Positions 27,156-37,500 are shown, numbered from the stretch's first letter. The stretch is DNA of 64,000 nucleotides from VRUE01 sp963824215 (GCA_963824215.1 CAWGOE010000001.1:1054001-1118000), one strand, 5' to 3'. Made by a program: numbers and translations. The notes: generated from the letters alone by a model not told the origin.

Positions 27156-28567
27156 AAGACCGCTGAAAAAGTCGCTTTGATGAACCATCTGCCCAAGGCG
27201 GCTTCGTAGGTCCGCCTTGCGAAGTTTGCCACCGAAATCCACCGCCTCAGGCGGCCCTTGCGGCCAACGCGGCCCCGATCGGGTTGAGGCCGCCGCCCAT
27301 GCCGCCTGCATCTCGGCCTTGCGCCGGCCTAAGTAGCGGGACTTGCGCGCTCCGTAGCGATGTGCGAGCAGGCCGAGCAGGCGCTCCACCCTCGGTCTCG
27401 TTCTATCAGGTGCTCTGCGGTGGCTTCGTCCTCGAGCGCCAGTCGCGCGGCCTGCAGTAGATCCTCGTGGGCGGAGAGGGTGACGCTGCACCGCTCTTTG
27501 GTGGTGCACCGGGCCCGCAGTGGGCATGGCCGGCAGTCGGTGGTGCGGAAATGGCCCTTGCGGTCCGGCGGGGAGAGCGGATCGGTCTTGCCGGCCGGAC
27601 AGGTGACGGCCTCCGCCTCGAGGTCGACCTCGAACTCGGCCTTGGCGAGACGCCTGGTGGGCGGACCGGTGGGCACCGGCGCCAGCACTCCGACCTCGCG
27701 CTTCGCCAGCTCATTGCGGGCCTTGCCGTTGCCGTAGGCGGTGTCGCCGAGGACGCGTCTGGGGCGGCGAGACTTGGGCTGGGAGCCGATCAGCTTCGGC
27801 GCCTGCGGCCCGTCCTGCACTGAGGCAGGCGCGACGGAGACCGATGTGATCAAGGGGCCTGTCTGTGTTTGTCGCCATCGCAGAGCTTGCAGCCGTCAAA
27901 GCGCTGGTGCTGGGACTTGCGGCCGTGGCGCATCTCGGTGTCCTGCACCGAAAGCACGCGGCCGGGGCGGGTGCCGCGGTGAAGGCGCGGCACGCCGGCG
28001 GCGTCGATGTCGAAGTCCTGGCCGATCAGCTCGCGCAGCAGGCGCTTGGCAGCTGCAATCTCCTCCCCCGCGAGCAGGTCGCCTGCCTGCTCTACCGCGC
28101 GCAGGGCGCGCTCGGCGTCCTCGGCCACACGGGTCAGCATCGCTTCGCGCTCTGGCTTTGAGTGCCACTGGCAATCGGGCTTCTCATCGGGCTTGGCGTA
28201 GTCGAACTCAAGGCCCGAGGTGAGCTCACTCGCCGCATCGCCGTCCTTGGCCCCGACGGTCGCGAAGCTTGGCTACGCCCGAGCGCACCAGGCGCACGGT
28301 GTCCTGGGTAGCGGCGGCGCCCAGCATCGGCGGGCCTCCATCGCCCGCTCGTCGGAGAGGCCCTCGCGGTATTGCAGCAGCAGGACCTTGGCCAAAAGCG
28401 AGGGCGGTATTGAGGGCCTGCCGGTGCCTTGGGAGTAGCACTCGGCAAAGTCGGAGTCCGCCACGATGCGATCGCTGTGCTCTGAGAGCAGGGCATAGAA
28501 GGAGTCCTCATCAACGAGCCCCTGGCAGTCAAGACCGCTGCGGGCCGGAGACTTTTTCAGCGGTCTT
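27156..28567 (-). mobile_element. Decayed IS1182-like insertion sequence
   Basis: The element is bounded by perfect 17-bp inverted repeats AAGACCGCTGAAAAAGT (27156-27172 and inverse at 28551-28567). Inside is a transposase gene on the minus strand in several frames. At 1.4 kb it is shorter than usual, consistent with internal deletions. Flanking bases GCTA / CTAG do not give a clear target duplication. It inserted directly after the peroxiredoxin stop and next to a methyltransferase remnant. Confidence 0.75.
27215..28545 (-). pseudogene. IS1182-family transposase, broken by frameshifts
   Basis: Read on the minus strand, the N-terminal part is intact in look (LVDEDSFYALLSEHSDRIV, then GRPSIPPSLLAKVLLLQY and GLSDERAME). 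It then breaks off. A middle piece runs PDCQWHSKPEREAMLTRV to DAAGVPRLHRGTRPGRVLS. A DDE-containing piece RRVLGDTAYGNGKARNEL continues through Cys-rich DCRPCPLRARC to ARLALEDEATAEHL. A frameshift then leads to RVERLLGLLAHRYGARKSRY. At least three frame changes and a deletion mean it cannot be active. Confidence 0.75.
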
Positions 28568-28712
28568 CTAGCTCGAAGACCTCGTAGAAGCGAATCGGCA
28601 CGGTCGATGTAGCGATCCTCGGCGTTCCAGTGGTGGTCGCTGAGTTCGAGCGTGTGCGATGACCTCGAAGGTGCGGTGGTTCTCCTCAGCCTCGGTCCGG
28701 TCAACTGAGAAG
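28568..28712 (-). pseudogene. Shredded remnant of a methyltransferase gene
   Basis: On the minus strand this stretch holds separate pieces almost identical to the methyltransferase gene at 13.7-14.5 kb. They are a piece like DRTEAE, ENHRTFEVIA, then TLELSDHHWNAEDRYI, then the VPIRF and EVFE pieces, joined with the intervening sequence missing. It ends at the IS1182-like element. It is a paralogue or duplicate that decayed by several deletions. Confidence 0.75.
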
Positions 28713-28793
28713 CGCTTGTCAGGCGGCGGCAGATTGGCCTGGCATGCAGAGCGCCAAATTGTGTATCCTCATTTCCTCTATGGAGGAGATATT

Positions 28794-29372
28794 TTGATTA
28801 TAAAGCTCTTTACTGTATTGCTAGCGGCCCTCGCACTGGCCATGTCCACCGGATGTGGAAACGATGACTCTTCGTCAGATGCCTCGGGCCAACCAAATGA
28901 TGCTGTCACTCAGGGGGACGACTCGAGCGGTGATGTGAGCGACACCGGGGATAGAGACGGCGAAAATGATGACGAAGCCGCTCCCCTCACTGCCAGCTCT
29001 CTGAGCAAGAGCGAGTACGTGAAGAAGGTCAACGCTCTCTGTGAAGAGGAGCGAGGCGAGCTTGTGCGGGAAGCTGGCATCTTCGTCGAAGAACACGGCG
29101 GCGCGGAAGGCGAAAGTGTCGTCGATCCAGAGACGGTGATCGAAGCGACTAAGGAGATTGTGGTTCCGGGCATGGAAGAGCAGATCGAGATGATTCGTGC
29201 GCTGGGGGTGCCGGCAGGGATGGCGAAAGACGTTGAAGCGTTCCTCGACACCTGGCACGCGGCGGTCCAGCAAGGGGCCGAGCTCTCTAACGCAGCGGAA
29301 ACCGCGCAAATCTTTATTCCCGCTGCTTTCGCGGCCGAACAGCTCGGAATCGACGAATGTGCCTACCGCTGA
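28794..29372 (+). CDS. Secreted lipoprotein of unknown function
   Basis: A 192-aa protein. The TTG start with GGAGGAG 5 nt upstream gives the signal MIIKLFTVLLAALALA and lipobox MSTGC. An Asp/Ser/Gly-rich low-complexity linker of about 50 residues follows. The folded part is helical: SKSEYVKKVNALCEEERGEL through IEATKEIVVPGMEEQIEMIR to AAFAAEQLGIDECAYR. Two Cys may form a disulfide. Similar small helical lipoproteins are frequent in Thermoleophilia. Base composition is more A/T-rich than in the first 27 kb. Confidence 0.65.
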   Translation: MIIKLFTVLLAALALAMSTGCGNDDSSSDASGQPNDAVTQGDDSSGDVSDTGDRDGENDDEAAPLTASSLSKSEYVKKVNALCEEERGELVREAGIFVEEHGGAEGESVVDPETVIEATKEIVVPGMEEQIEMIRALGVPAGMAKDVEAFLDTWHAAVQQGAELSNAAETAQIFIPAAFAAEQLGIDECAYR

Positions 29373-29465
29373 GTTCCCAAAAAAATCCCTAGCTTTCCTG
29401 TTGCAGTACATTATATTTTTTAGATCCCGGATGGGACCGGATCTAACGACCTCGACAGGGAGGGA

Positions 29466-30299
29466 ATGAATAAGATGCTCTCATTGCTCAAAAATCGACT
29501 AGGCATCCCCGGAGTTATATCCGTGGTCGCCTTGGTTTTCGCCATGATCGGCGGTGCCTACGCTGCGAACGAGGACAAGGGCGGCAACGCCACCGCGTCG
29601 GCAGCCAAGGACAGCAAAGCCAAAGCTGGCCCCCGCGGTCCTAAGGGCCCCAAAGGAAAACCAGGGGCAGCAGGCCCGGCGGGTCCAACTGGCCCGGCGG
29701 GTCCAACTGGCCCGGCGGGTCCCAAGGGAGATAAGGGGGATACGGGGAGCACGGGGACTACGGGCTTGCAGGGCCCCGAAGGAAAAAGCATCGCTAACAC
29801 CACCGAGCCGGCGGGTACCGGTAATTGCGCCGGTCTGGGTGGCACGAAACTAGTAGGCACGTCCACCACCTTTGCCTGCAATGGCAAAGAGGGCTCCCCG
29901 TGGACCGCTGGCGGCACGCTTCCGGAAGGTGCGACTCTGACCGGCGTATGGGCGCCCGTGGGCCTTGCGGGCAACCTACCGTTCCAGACGGGTGATGCCG
30001 CATATCCAATTTCTTTCTCTATTCCCCTCGACAGCGCCCCTGAATTCATTGCCGTACAGCCGGGGGAGGACAAAAGCGCCCAAGGATGCGATGGCATCGC
30101 TAGCGGCGTGCCCACGGCAGATCCGGGAAAATTGTGTTTCTACCTGACCAAAAACGAACCTGCGGGCACGGCATCGCTTGCCGCAAACCCAACCGCGGGA
30201 ACTGAATCTCTGACCACCTCCCCAGTCGGTTTTGTGCTCAAAATGAGCTGCGGAGAAGGGTGCTTGGCGCGCGGGACGTGGGCAGTCACCGGTAGCTGA
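29466..30299 (+). CDS. Collagen-like surface protein
   Basis: A 277-aa protein. The N-terminus (LLKNRLGIPGVISVVALVFA) is a membrane or signal segment of a type common to secreted proteins of this order. Residues about 55-105 are Gly-X-Y triplets (GPRGPKGPKGKPGAAGPAGP and on), able to form a collagen triple helix. The C-terminal 170 residues are a beta-rich, Cys-containing globular head. It is probably surface-exposed. GGGAGGG precedes the ATG. A long hairpin follows. Confidence 0.8.
   Translation: MNKMLSLLKNRLGIPGVISVVALVFAMIGGAYAANEDKGGNATASAAKDSKAKAGPRGPKGPKGKPGAAGPAGPTGPAGPTGPAGPKGDKGDTGSTGTTGLQGPEGKSIANTTEPAGTGNCAGLGGTKLVGTSTTFACNGKEGSPWTAGGTLPEGATLTGVWAPVGLAGNLPFQTGDAAYPISFSIPLDSAPEFIAVQPGEDKSAQGCDGIASGVPTADPGKLCFYLTKNEPAGTASLAANPTAGTESLTTSPVGFVLKMSCGEGCLARGTWAVTGS
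29673..29720 (+). repeat. 18-bp tandem repeats coding for Gly-X-Y
   Basis: GGCCCGGCGGGTCCAACT is present at 29673 and 29691, and partly at 29709. Each full unit encodes two collagen triplets. Perfect DNA repeats mean recent slippage expansion. Confidence 0.85.
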
Positions 30300-30315
30300 G
30301 GCAAAGGAGCACCCT

Positions 30316-30364
30316 TAGGTCAACACTCGGGCAATTCCTTAAGAGTTGCCGGAGTGTTGACCTA
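30316..30364 (+). terminator. Long hairpin after the collagen-like gene
   Basis: 19-bp arms (30316-30334 and 30346-30364) match at 18 positions around an 11-nt loop. There is no U-tract. The position 16 bp after the stop codon suits a terminator; the unusual arm length could also mark an inserted repeat. Confidence 0.6.
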
Positions 30365-30387
30365 CTAATCTGTGCAAAGTGGCCTTA

Positions 30388-31048
30388 CCGCTCTCACTCT
30401 GCGCATATAGCTGGCGGCCGCCAGCGACCAGTTTCGGCGCCCCCGTGCCAGCTAGATTGTCGTCGGTGACGTAGATCGCCACCTCGCCGTCTGCCGAGAC
30501 CCCTGTAGTTCGAGCCCTTCGGGATTGTATTTGCCATCAAGCGGTTTGACGGTGGTCAGAGGCTGGTAAGACAGACCACCGCATTCGTTGTCGCTGCGGC
30601 GGTAGAGATTCAGCGTTCCTTCGACCGCCTCGGCGGCGAGTGGTGGTTCGGAGACCGTTCTCACCCAGGCCTCACACAGATCCGGAGATAGCGCCTTCAG
30701 TTCGGTGTCCAGCTGCGCGACCGCCGGGATCAACGGCCTACCCGGTGGGGGGTTAATCGAGTGGGTCCGCCATTCCCCCGCCGCAGCATCCCGCGAGGCG
30801 ATGTACTGAGAGCTATAGGGAGAGGATTTGGAGTCAGCAAAGGCGCGCACGGCGGCGTAGGCGAGCTTCTCGCCCGATACAGAACTCTGTTCGAGGCTTG
30901 CTGGAACAAGGGAGGACCCTTCTTCAGGCGCCAAGATGTCTCCGTTGTTTTTATCCAAGGGGCTGACCAGCTCGTATGCCCGGCAGTCTTCAAGTAGAGC
31001 GGCCAACCCGATGCGGAAGCCGGCATTCGAGCAGGAGGGCAGTAACGC
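30388..31048 (-). pseudogene. Inverted partial copy of the large NHL/beta-propeller gene
   Basis: This stretch is the reverse complement of 36380-37041. In every part compared by eye the only difference found is one G lost from a run of five, which shifts the frame. It encodes the part from SCSNAGFRIGLAALLEDCRA to about QLYAQSES. It has no start or end of its own. It is a recent duplication or the scar of an inversion. The bases from 31049 to the IS21 end at 31128 show nothing recognisable. Confidence 0.9.
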
Positions 31049-31254
31049 AATCGGCCCGGCGTAACTCCACTGCGTCTCTGTGCGCTTTATTTTTCAGCTC
31101 TCGCGCCTGCCCGCGCCGAGAACGGCCTGTAGGCGCCGCCTGAATACTGACCCCCTCTCGCCGGTCGAAAACTGACCCCCCGCCAACGGCGGCGAGAGCG
31201 TCCGGGGGGACGCAGAGCCTGGCTTGACTGAAGAGGCCGAGCCAGGAGGAAGGC

Positions 31255-32460
31255 GTGCTGGACGTGGAGCAGTGGGCGCAGATCAGGCGGATGCATGTGG
31301 TCGACAGGGTCTCGATCAAGGAGATCGGCAGGCGCACCGGCCTGGCCCGCAACACAGTCCGGGCGGCAATTCGCTCCGATCAGCCACCGAGCTACGAGCG
31401 CCGGCCGCGGCCCTCCAAGCTCGACCCCTTCAAGGAGGAGATCGAGCGCCTGCTGCGCTCCGACCATCGCATGCCGGGCACCCGCATCCGCGAGCTGATC
31501 TCCCATCTCGGCTATGAAGGCGGCAAGACGATCCTCGACGAACACCTGCGCGAGGTCAGGCCACGTTTTGCTCCCAAGCGCACCTACCAGCGCACCGTCT
31601 ATCGCCCCGGCGAGATCTGCCAGTTCGACCTCTGGGAGCCGAGGGAGGAGATCCCGGTCGGCCACGGCCAGACGAGGCGAGGTTGGGTCGTAACGAGTGC
31701 CCTGGGCTTTTCTCGCGCCGGCGCCGGCGCGCTGATCTTCGCCAAGCAGGCGCCCGACATCCTCTGGGGCATGGGTCGCTGCCTGGCGAAGCTGGGCGCG
31801 CTGCCCGAGACCGTGGTCTGGGACCGCGAGGCGGCGATCGCGCCGAAGGGCCGCGCCACAGACGCCTTTGCCGCCTTCTGCGGCTCCCTACCGGTCGGCT
31901 TCTCGATCTGCGAGGCCGCAGACCCCGAGTCCAAGGGCATCCTCGAGCGCTCCCACCGCTTCTTGCGCTCCAACTTCGAACCGGGCCGCTCCTTCGCCTC
32001 GCCCGAGCACTTCCAGGCCTGCCTGGACGACTGGTTCGAGAGTCGCGCCAACACCCGCCTTCACCGCGGCATCCGGGCCGTGCCTGCAGAGCGCTTGGCC
32101 GAGGAGGTGCAGCGGATGCGACCGCTGCCCGAGCGCATGCCCGACACCGATCGCCGCTTCGTGATGCGCGTGCCCCAGCAGCCCTACCTGCGCTTCGACA
32201 CCAACGACTACTCGTTGGACCCGCGGGCGGCGGGGTGGCGGGTGGAGGTGCGTGCGAGCCAGCGAAAGATCACCGCGATCGAGCTGGACACAGGGGCCAT
32301 CGTCGCCTCCCACCGTCGCTTTTTCGCCAAGCACCTGACCTTCACCGACCCCGCCCACCAGGCGCTGCTCGACCAGCTGCGCGTCACCAGGCGCCGTGGG
32401 CCCGACGTCGAGGTCCAGATGCGCTCCCTGCAGCGCTACGACGAGCTGATCCCGACATGA
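31255..32460 (+). CDS. istA: IS21 transposase IstA
   Basis: A 401-aa DDE transposase. The N-terminal helix-turn-helix reads VSIKEIGRRTGLARNTVRAA. The catalytic triad lies in CQFDLWEP, VVWDREAAI and SKGILERSHRF. GTG start with AGGAGGAAGGC upstream. Its TGA overlaps the ATG of istB (ATGA). Full-length, so probably functional. Confidence 0.95.
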   Translation: MLDVEQWAQIRRMHVVDRVSIKEIGRRTGLARNTVRAAIRSDQPPSYERRPRPSKLDPFKEEIERLLRSDHRMPGTRIRELISHLGYEGGKTILDEHLREVRPRFAPKRTYQRTVYRPGEICQFDLWEPREEIPVGHGQTRRGWVVTSALGFSRAGAGALIFAKQAPDILWGMGRCLAKLGALPETVVWDREAAIAPKGRATDAFAAFCGSLPVGFSICEAADPESKGILERSHRFLRSNFEPGRSFASPEHFQACLDDWFESRANTRLHRGIRAVPAERLAEEVQRMRPLPERMPDTDRRFVMRVPQQPYLRFDTNDYSLDPRAAGWRVEVRASQRKITAIELDTGAIVASHRRFFAKHLTFTDPAHQALLDQLRVTRRRGPDVEVQMRSLQRYDELIPT

Positions 32461-33215
32461 CCAAGACCGCCGAGCTCACCCATCTCTTCAGGGCTCTGAA
32501 GACGCCGGCTGCAGCCCGGGCGCTGCCCAAGCTCGCCGAGCATGCCCGTGAGGAGGAGTGGTCCCACGAGCGATTCCTGGAGGCGGTGCTCTCCACCGAG
32601 GTCTCCTCCCGGGAGTCCCACGGCGGCGAGAACCGGATCAAGGCCGCCCGCTTCCCGGCGCGCAAGACGCTCGAGGAGTTCGACTTCACCTTCCAGCGCA
32701 CCGTCAAGAAGCAGGTGGTCGAGCACCTGGGGCAGCTCGACTTCCTGCACGGCAAAGAGAACGTCGTGCTTTTGGGGCCGCCCGGCACGGGTAAGACGCA
32801 CCTGGCGATCGCCCTCGGCATCCGCGCCTGCCTGGCCGGCCAGCGGGTGCAGTTCGCCACTGCCACCGAGTGGGTGGCGCGCCTCGGTGAGGCGAAGAGG
32901 GCCGGGCAGTTGGAGGCAGAGCTTCGCCGCCTGTCCTTCGTGCCGTTGCTCATGGTCGACGAGGTCGGCTATATCCCGTTTGACCCCGAGGCGGCCAACC
33001 TGATGTTCAGCCTTGTCTCCGCCAGATACGAGCGGGCTTCGCTGATCGTCACCTCGAACAAGCCCTTCTCGGCTTGGGGCGAGATCTTCGGCGACGAAGT
33101 GGTTGCCGCGGCGATGATCGACCGGCTCGTCCACCACGCCGAGATCCTCGGCCTCAAGGGCGACAGCTACCGCCTGCGCGACAAGGATCTGGGCTCCCCG
33201 CCGCCCAGGGACTGA
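32457..33215 (+). CDS. istB: IS21 helper ATPase IstB
   Basis: A 252-aa AAA+ ATPase that selects the target and activates IstA. Walker A is LGPPGTGKTHLAIAL, Walker B PLLMVDEVGYIPFD, followed by LIVTSNKPFSAWGEIFGD (sensor). It overlaps istA by 4 bp. Identical in length to the copy at 41845-42603, with His replaced by Arg at one place in that copy. Confidence 0.95.
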   Translation: MTKTAELTHLFRALKTPAAARALPKLAEHAREEEWSHERFLEAVLSTEVSSRESHGGENRIKAARFPARKTLEEFDFTFQRTVKKQVVEHLGQLDFLHGKENVVLLGPPGTGKTHLAIALGIRACLAGQRVQFATATEWVARLGEAKRAGQLEAELRRLSFVPLLMVDEVGYIPFDPEAANLMFSLVSARYERASLIVTSNKPFSAWGEIFGDEVVAAAMIDRLVHHAEILGLKGDSYRLRDKDLGSPPPRD

Positions 33216-33616
33216 GCGCTCCCGCCTGCTCCGCCTCGCCCTACGGGCTCGTCTCCGCAGGCGGGACCTTCATGGCTTTTTGGCCGACTCTCTGAGGGGG
33301 TCAGTTTTAAACCGGCAGAAAGGGGTCAGATTTCAACCGGCGTTGACACGGCCAGCTTGATCTGACGAGCCCGGTGGGTTCTGGGCATCACCGAGCTCTA
33401 CCTTGCCGCGTGCAAATCAGCACACGCGAAAAAAGCGCAGTCGCTATTTGCAGGCAAATTCTGAAGAATGACCGAAGTATGGGTCAGCGCTAAAGGCTGA
33501 TACTGAGCTTTTCTTGATCAATAACGCGCTCCTCGCTACTGATTGCGAAGCCCGAAAGGCCTGATGTTCGGCCTGGGCGTAGCGTCAATGACCAAAAACA
33601 GGAAGGAAGTAAACGA

Positions 33617-34375
33617 ATGACTCGCAATCTCAAGGTGCTGGGCCTTGCCTTGGTCGCCATTCTTGCAATGAGCGCCGTGGCGGCGTCGGCAGCGTCGGCA
33701 AAACAGGACCTGTTTACATCGGACTCAAACGCTGAAACCGTCCTGACAGGGACAACCGATAAAGATGCCAGCGGCAACCCAATTCCAGGTGAATTCCTGA
33801 GCCAGCCGGAAGGCGGGGCAAAAGTAAGCTGTAAACACGCGGAATACAAGGGTGTTGTGCCAGACAATTCTGAGCCGTCGGTCACAGTCCATCCGAAATA
33901 TAAAGAATGTGAAGGTCCCGGAGGAGCGGCTGCAACCGTAACGACCGATGGATGTAATTACATCCTGACGGGATCAACACATAAAAACGCAAAAGGTGAA
34001 GAACACGCTACAACCCAGCTAGAGTGCACAACCGGCAAAACCATCACAGTGGCGGTAGCAGGAGTGTGCACGCTGCACTTCGGCACGCAGTCGCCGAAAG
34101 GTGATGGCGTTACCTATACACACGCTACCGAGAATAGTAAAAACACGGTTACAGTTCACGCAACAGTGTCAGGCATTTCCTTCTCGAAGACTGGTGGATT
34201 TTGCTTCCTGGTACCAGGCGGCACGAATGGTGTCTTGAAAGAGACAATCGAAGTTACAGGGTATCAAGGCAGTACAACTAAACCGGCTACCGAGGCCGAG
34301 GAAACAAGCCACGACTACCGCTACACCGATAGCAACCAGGTCAACATCACAGTTGATACCGGAGCGGCTACATAG
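33617..34375 (+). CDS. Secreted protein of unknown function, intact paralogue
   Basis: A 252-aa exported protein: Sec signal MTRNLKVLGLALVAILAMSA ending near ASAKQ, then a beta-rich Cys-containing body (CKHAEYKG, YKECEG, DGCNYILTGSTH, GVCTLHFGTQ, GGFCFLVPGG). It ends in HDYRYTDSNQVNITVDTG. AGGAAGGAAG precedes the ATG. A close paralogue is split by IS21 copy 2 at 41.4-44.4 kb. The roughly 270 bases between IS21 copy 1 and this gene are A/T-richer with no recognised feature. A strong terminator follows. Confidence 0.75.
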   Translation: MTRNLKVLGLALVAILAMSAVAASAASAKQDLFTSDSNAETVLTGTTDKDASGNPIPGEFLSQPEGGAKVSCKHAEYKGVVPDNSEPSVTVHPKYKECEGPGGAAATVTTDGCNYILTGSTHKNAKGEEHATTQLECTTGKTITVAVAGVCTLHFGTQSPKGDGVTYTHATENSKNTVTVHATVSGISFSKTGGFCFLVPGGTNGVLKETIEVTGYQGSTTKPATEAEETSHDYRYTDSNQVNITVDTGAAT

Positions 34376-34408
34376 CCATGTAGGCTGACGTAGTTGAGTA
34401 GCGAAGGA

Positions 34409-34441
34409 CCCGAGCGGCCTCTTGGCCGCTCGGGTTTATTT
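34409..34441 (+). terminator. Rho-independent terminator
   Basis: Perfect 11-bp stem CCCGAGCGGCC (34409-34419) with 34424-34434, loop TCTT, then TTTATTT. It is 34 bp after the stop of the secreted protein gene. Confidence 0.92.
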
Positions 34442-34460
34442 GTCTTACCTAGGTAGTATC

Positions 34461-34490
34461 TTGACAAGAACGGCTATGTTCCGGTATGCT
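34461..34490 (+). promoter_or_regulatory. Consensus-like sigma-A promoter
   Basis: TTGACA (34461-34466) and TATGCT (34485-34490) are separated by 18 nt, followed about 80 bp later by the start of the NHL gene. This is one of the clearest promoters in the window. Confidence 0.6.
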
Positions 34491-34573
34491 GCTGCTATTC
34501 GCCGTGTACATGGTCGCTTGCCATGCGCATGTGTAAATGGGGACAACGGGAACTGTTGATAAGGGGGGTTGCA

Positions 34574-37500
34574 GTGTTTTCAAGGGGGAACAGCGTTGCT
34601 GGCGTGTGGTGGCTTGCCCGTGTACTTGTTCTCCTGGCAGGGTTATATACGGTGAATGCGGCTCTGGATGTGAGGTCTGTTTCGGCTGCTGCCAGCACTT
34701 GCACTATCGGTACGGGGGCGGGGCAATGTGTAGAACCTAAGGGCGTTGCGGTGGATGAGGAAACCGGGCGACTTTATGTTGCTGATCGAGGGAACAACCG
34801 GATCGATGTCTTCGACTCCGCGGGCAGCTTCATCTTTGCCTTCGGATGGGGGGTCGAGGATGGCAGCGTCGAACCGCAGACGTGTACTGTCTCAACTACG
34901 TGTCGCCCGGGAATTTCGGGAGCAGGGGCGGGGCAGTTCTCTACTCCAACCTGGGTTGCGGTCGATAACGATCCATCGAGTGGCTCCCATCACGATGTTT
35001 ATGTTGGTACCGATCAGTTCCGAGTGCAGAGATTCGGATCCGACGGGAGTTTCGAGCTGGCTTTCGGTTGGGGTGTAAGGAACGGCCTTGCTGAAGCGCA
35101 GACCTGTGGCCCTGCTGCTTCGCCTCCTAGCGCAGTATGCCTCGCCGGGAAAAGCGGAGGGGGGGAAGGGCAGTTTTCTAGTGGGACTGATCCGCTTGCG
35201 GTCGGTCCCGGGGGTATTGTCTATGTTGGTGATGGGCCCGGCGGTAGTAGCCGAATTGAGGAGTTCAATTTGGCGGGTAATCTGGTGAAAATAGTAACGC
35301 TGCCGGAGACTAGTGAATTGACCGGGGTGGCTGTCGACTCGGTTGGTAATATTTATACTGGTTGGGGCGCATTCACCGGCGTCGTCAAGTATGACGGGAG
35401 CGGAGCTGAGCTTTATCGTGTCGGCGAGAATGCCGGCACCTTTCCATTCGGGCTTGCGGTGGATGCAGTCGATAATATTTTTGTCTATCAGGCACAGCAG
35501 AGGGACGCAAAAGCCGATCTTTTTCCAATTATCACGAAGTATAGCCCGAGCGGTGAGATAGTACGTCGCTTTGCTTATGACGAAATTGATGGCAGGTTAC
35601 AGGGTCTGGCCGCGTTCTCCAGTGCTACTGGCCAGGTATACGGCAGCGACGAGAACGTCGGAGTTAAACACTTTGCGCTCCCGCCTCTAGGTCCAATTGG
35701 CCCACCCAGCAGCCTCGAAGTGGATCCTCTTGGTAATACCAAAGCTACCTTACATGCTGAAATCAATCCGGAGGGGAAAGCATCCGAAGCTCACTTCGAG
35801 TACATCACCCAGAGTGACTTTGAAGAGGGTGAGCCCTGGACGAGTACTGCGGTGCAGTCAGTTGGTGCAGCGGGAGACTTCGATGTTCACCATCTCCAGG
35901 CAGCGATTGGCTGTCTGGATCCGGCCGAAGTGCCTCCACCGCCGGATTGCCTTACCCCTGAAACCATGTATCGCTACCGTGTCGTCGCAAGCAATGCCGA
36001 TGGGTTGGGTAACAGCCCAGTCGAAGCAACTCCCTTCGAAACCCTAGGGCCGCTGGAAATTAAGGCTACTTGGTCGAGCGAGGTTGGCGTCGATACGGCA
36101 AGGCTGGGGGCAGAAGTCAATCCCCTCGGAATCCCGGCAACGGGGTTTTTCGAGTACGTGGAGGAGGGCGAGTTCAACAAAAACGGCTTTGCCAACGCAA
36201 ACAGGCTTCCGGCCGTTGGAGAGATCGACTTCGGTTTGGGCTCGACTCCTATGGCGAGGAGCACGACGCTTTTCCCGCTGGCGCCCGACACCACCTACCA
36301 CTATCGGCTGGTGGTCGATAACCCGCTGATTGAGCCGCAGGTCAGTACTGAGAACAGCTTCACCACGTTTGCCAAGCCGGCGTTACTGCCCTCCTGCTCG
36401 AATGCCGGCTTCCGCATCGGGTTGGCCGCTCTACTTGAAGACTGCCGGGCATACGAGCTGGTCAGCCCCTTGGATAAAAACAACGGAGACATCTTGGCGC
36501 CTGAAGAAGGGTCCTCCCTTGTTCCAGCAAGCCTCGAACAGAGTTCTGTATCGGGCGAGAAGCTCGCCTACGCCGCCGTGCGCGCCTTTGCTGACTCCAA
36601 ATCCTCTCCCTATAGCTCTCAGTACATCGCCTCGCGGGATGCTGCGGCGGGGGAATGGCGGACCCACTCGATTAACCCCCCACCGGGTAGGCCGTTGATC
36701 CCGGCGGTCGCGCAGCTGGACACCGAACTGAAGGCGCTATCTCCGGATCTGTGTGAGGCCTGGGTGAGAACGGTCTCCGAACCACCACTCGCCGCCGAGG
36801 CGGTCGAAGGAACGCTGAATCTCTACCGCCGCAGCGACAACGAATGCGGTGGTCTGTCTTACCAGCCTCTGACCACCGTCAAACCGCTTGATGGCAAATA
36901 CAATCCCGAAGGGCTCGAACTACAGGGGGTCTCGGCAGACGGCGAGGTGGCGATCTACGTCACCGACGACAATCTAGCTGGCACGGGGGCGCCGAAACTG
37001 GTCGCTGGCGGCCGCCAGCTATATGCGCAGAGTGAGAGCGGGGGGTTACGCTTTGTCTGCTTCTTGCCCGGGGGCGCCGCAAGCAAATCGGCCTGCTCGG
37101 CTGGTACGTTCAACTCGGGTCTTGGCAGGATGCGCGAGGCTAGCGTGCAGCACGCACTCTCTGACTCCGGCACGCGGATTTTCTGGACTGAGAGCGGCCA
37201 GGGACCGGGCAAGATATATATGCGCGAGAATCCACTTGGGGGAGGCGGGGAGTGCACGGAGCCAACCTCACCATGCAGCGTGGCTGTCTCCAAAGCGGCG
37301 GAAGAAGAAGAGGGCACGAACAGTTCACAGTTCTGGACCGCCGCACGAAATGGTTCGAAGGCGATCTTCAGTACTGGTGGAGGTCTCTACGAATTCGACG
37401 CCGAGAGCGAGGGGTCGCACTTGATCGCCAAAAAAACGCAGGGTGTGGCGGGAGCGAGCGACGACGCGGGCCAGATCTATTTTGCCTCAGAAGAAGATCT

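Larger units (their letters stand above)
31128..33348 (+). mobile_element. IS21-family insertion sequence, copy 1
   Basis: A 2221-bp element with ends TGTAGGCGCC... and ...GGCGTTGACA. It is flanked by the 5-bp target duplication CGGCC (31123-31127 and 33349-33353). Both ends carry repeated ACTGACCCC motifs, typical of IS21 multiple terminal repeats. It carries intact istA and istB. It differs by only a few bases from copy 2 at 41.7-43.9 kb, which is in the opposite orientation. Confidence 0.95.

Noticed and set aside
29673..29720. Short repeats as a possible CRISPR or minisatellite locus
   Set aside because: The repeats are in frame and encode Gly-X-Y triplets of the collagen-like protein.
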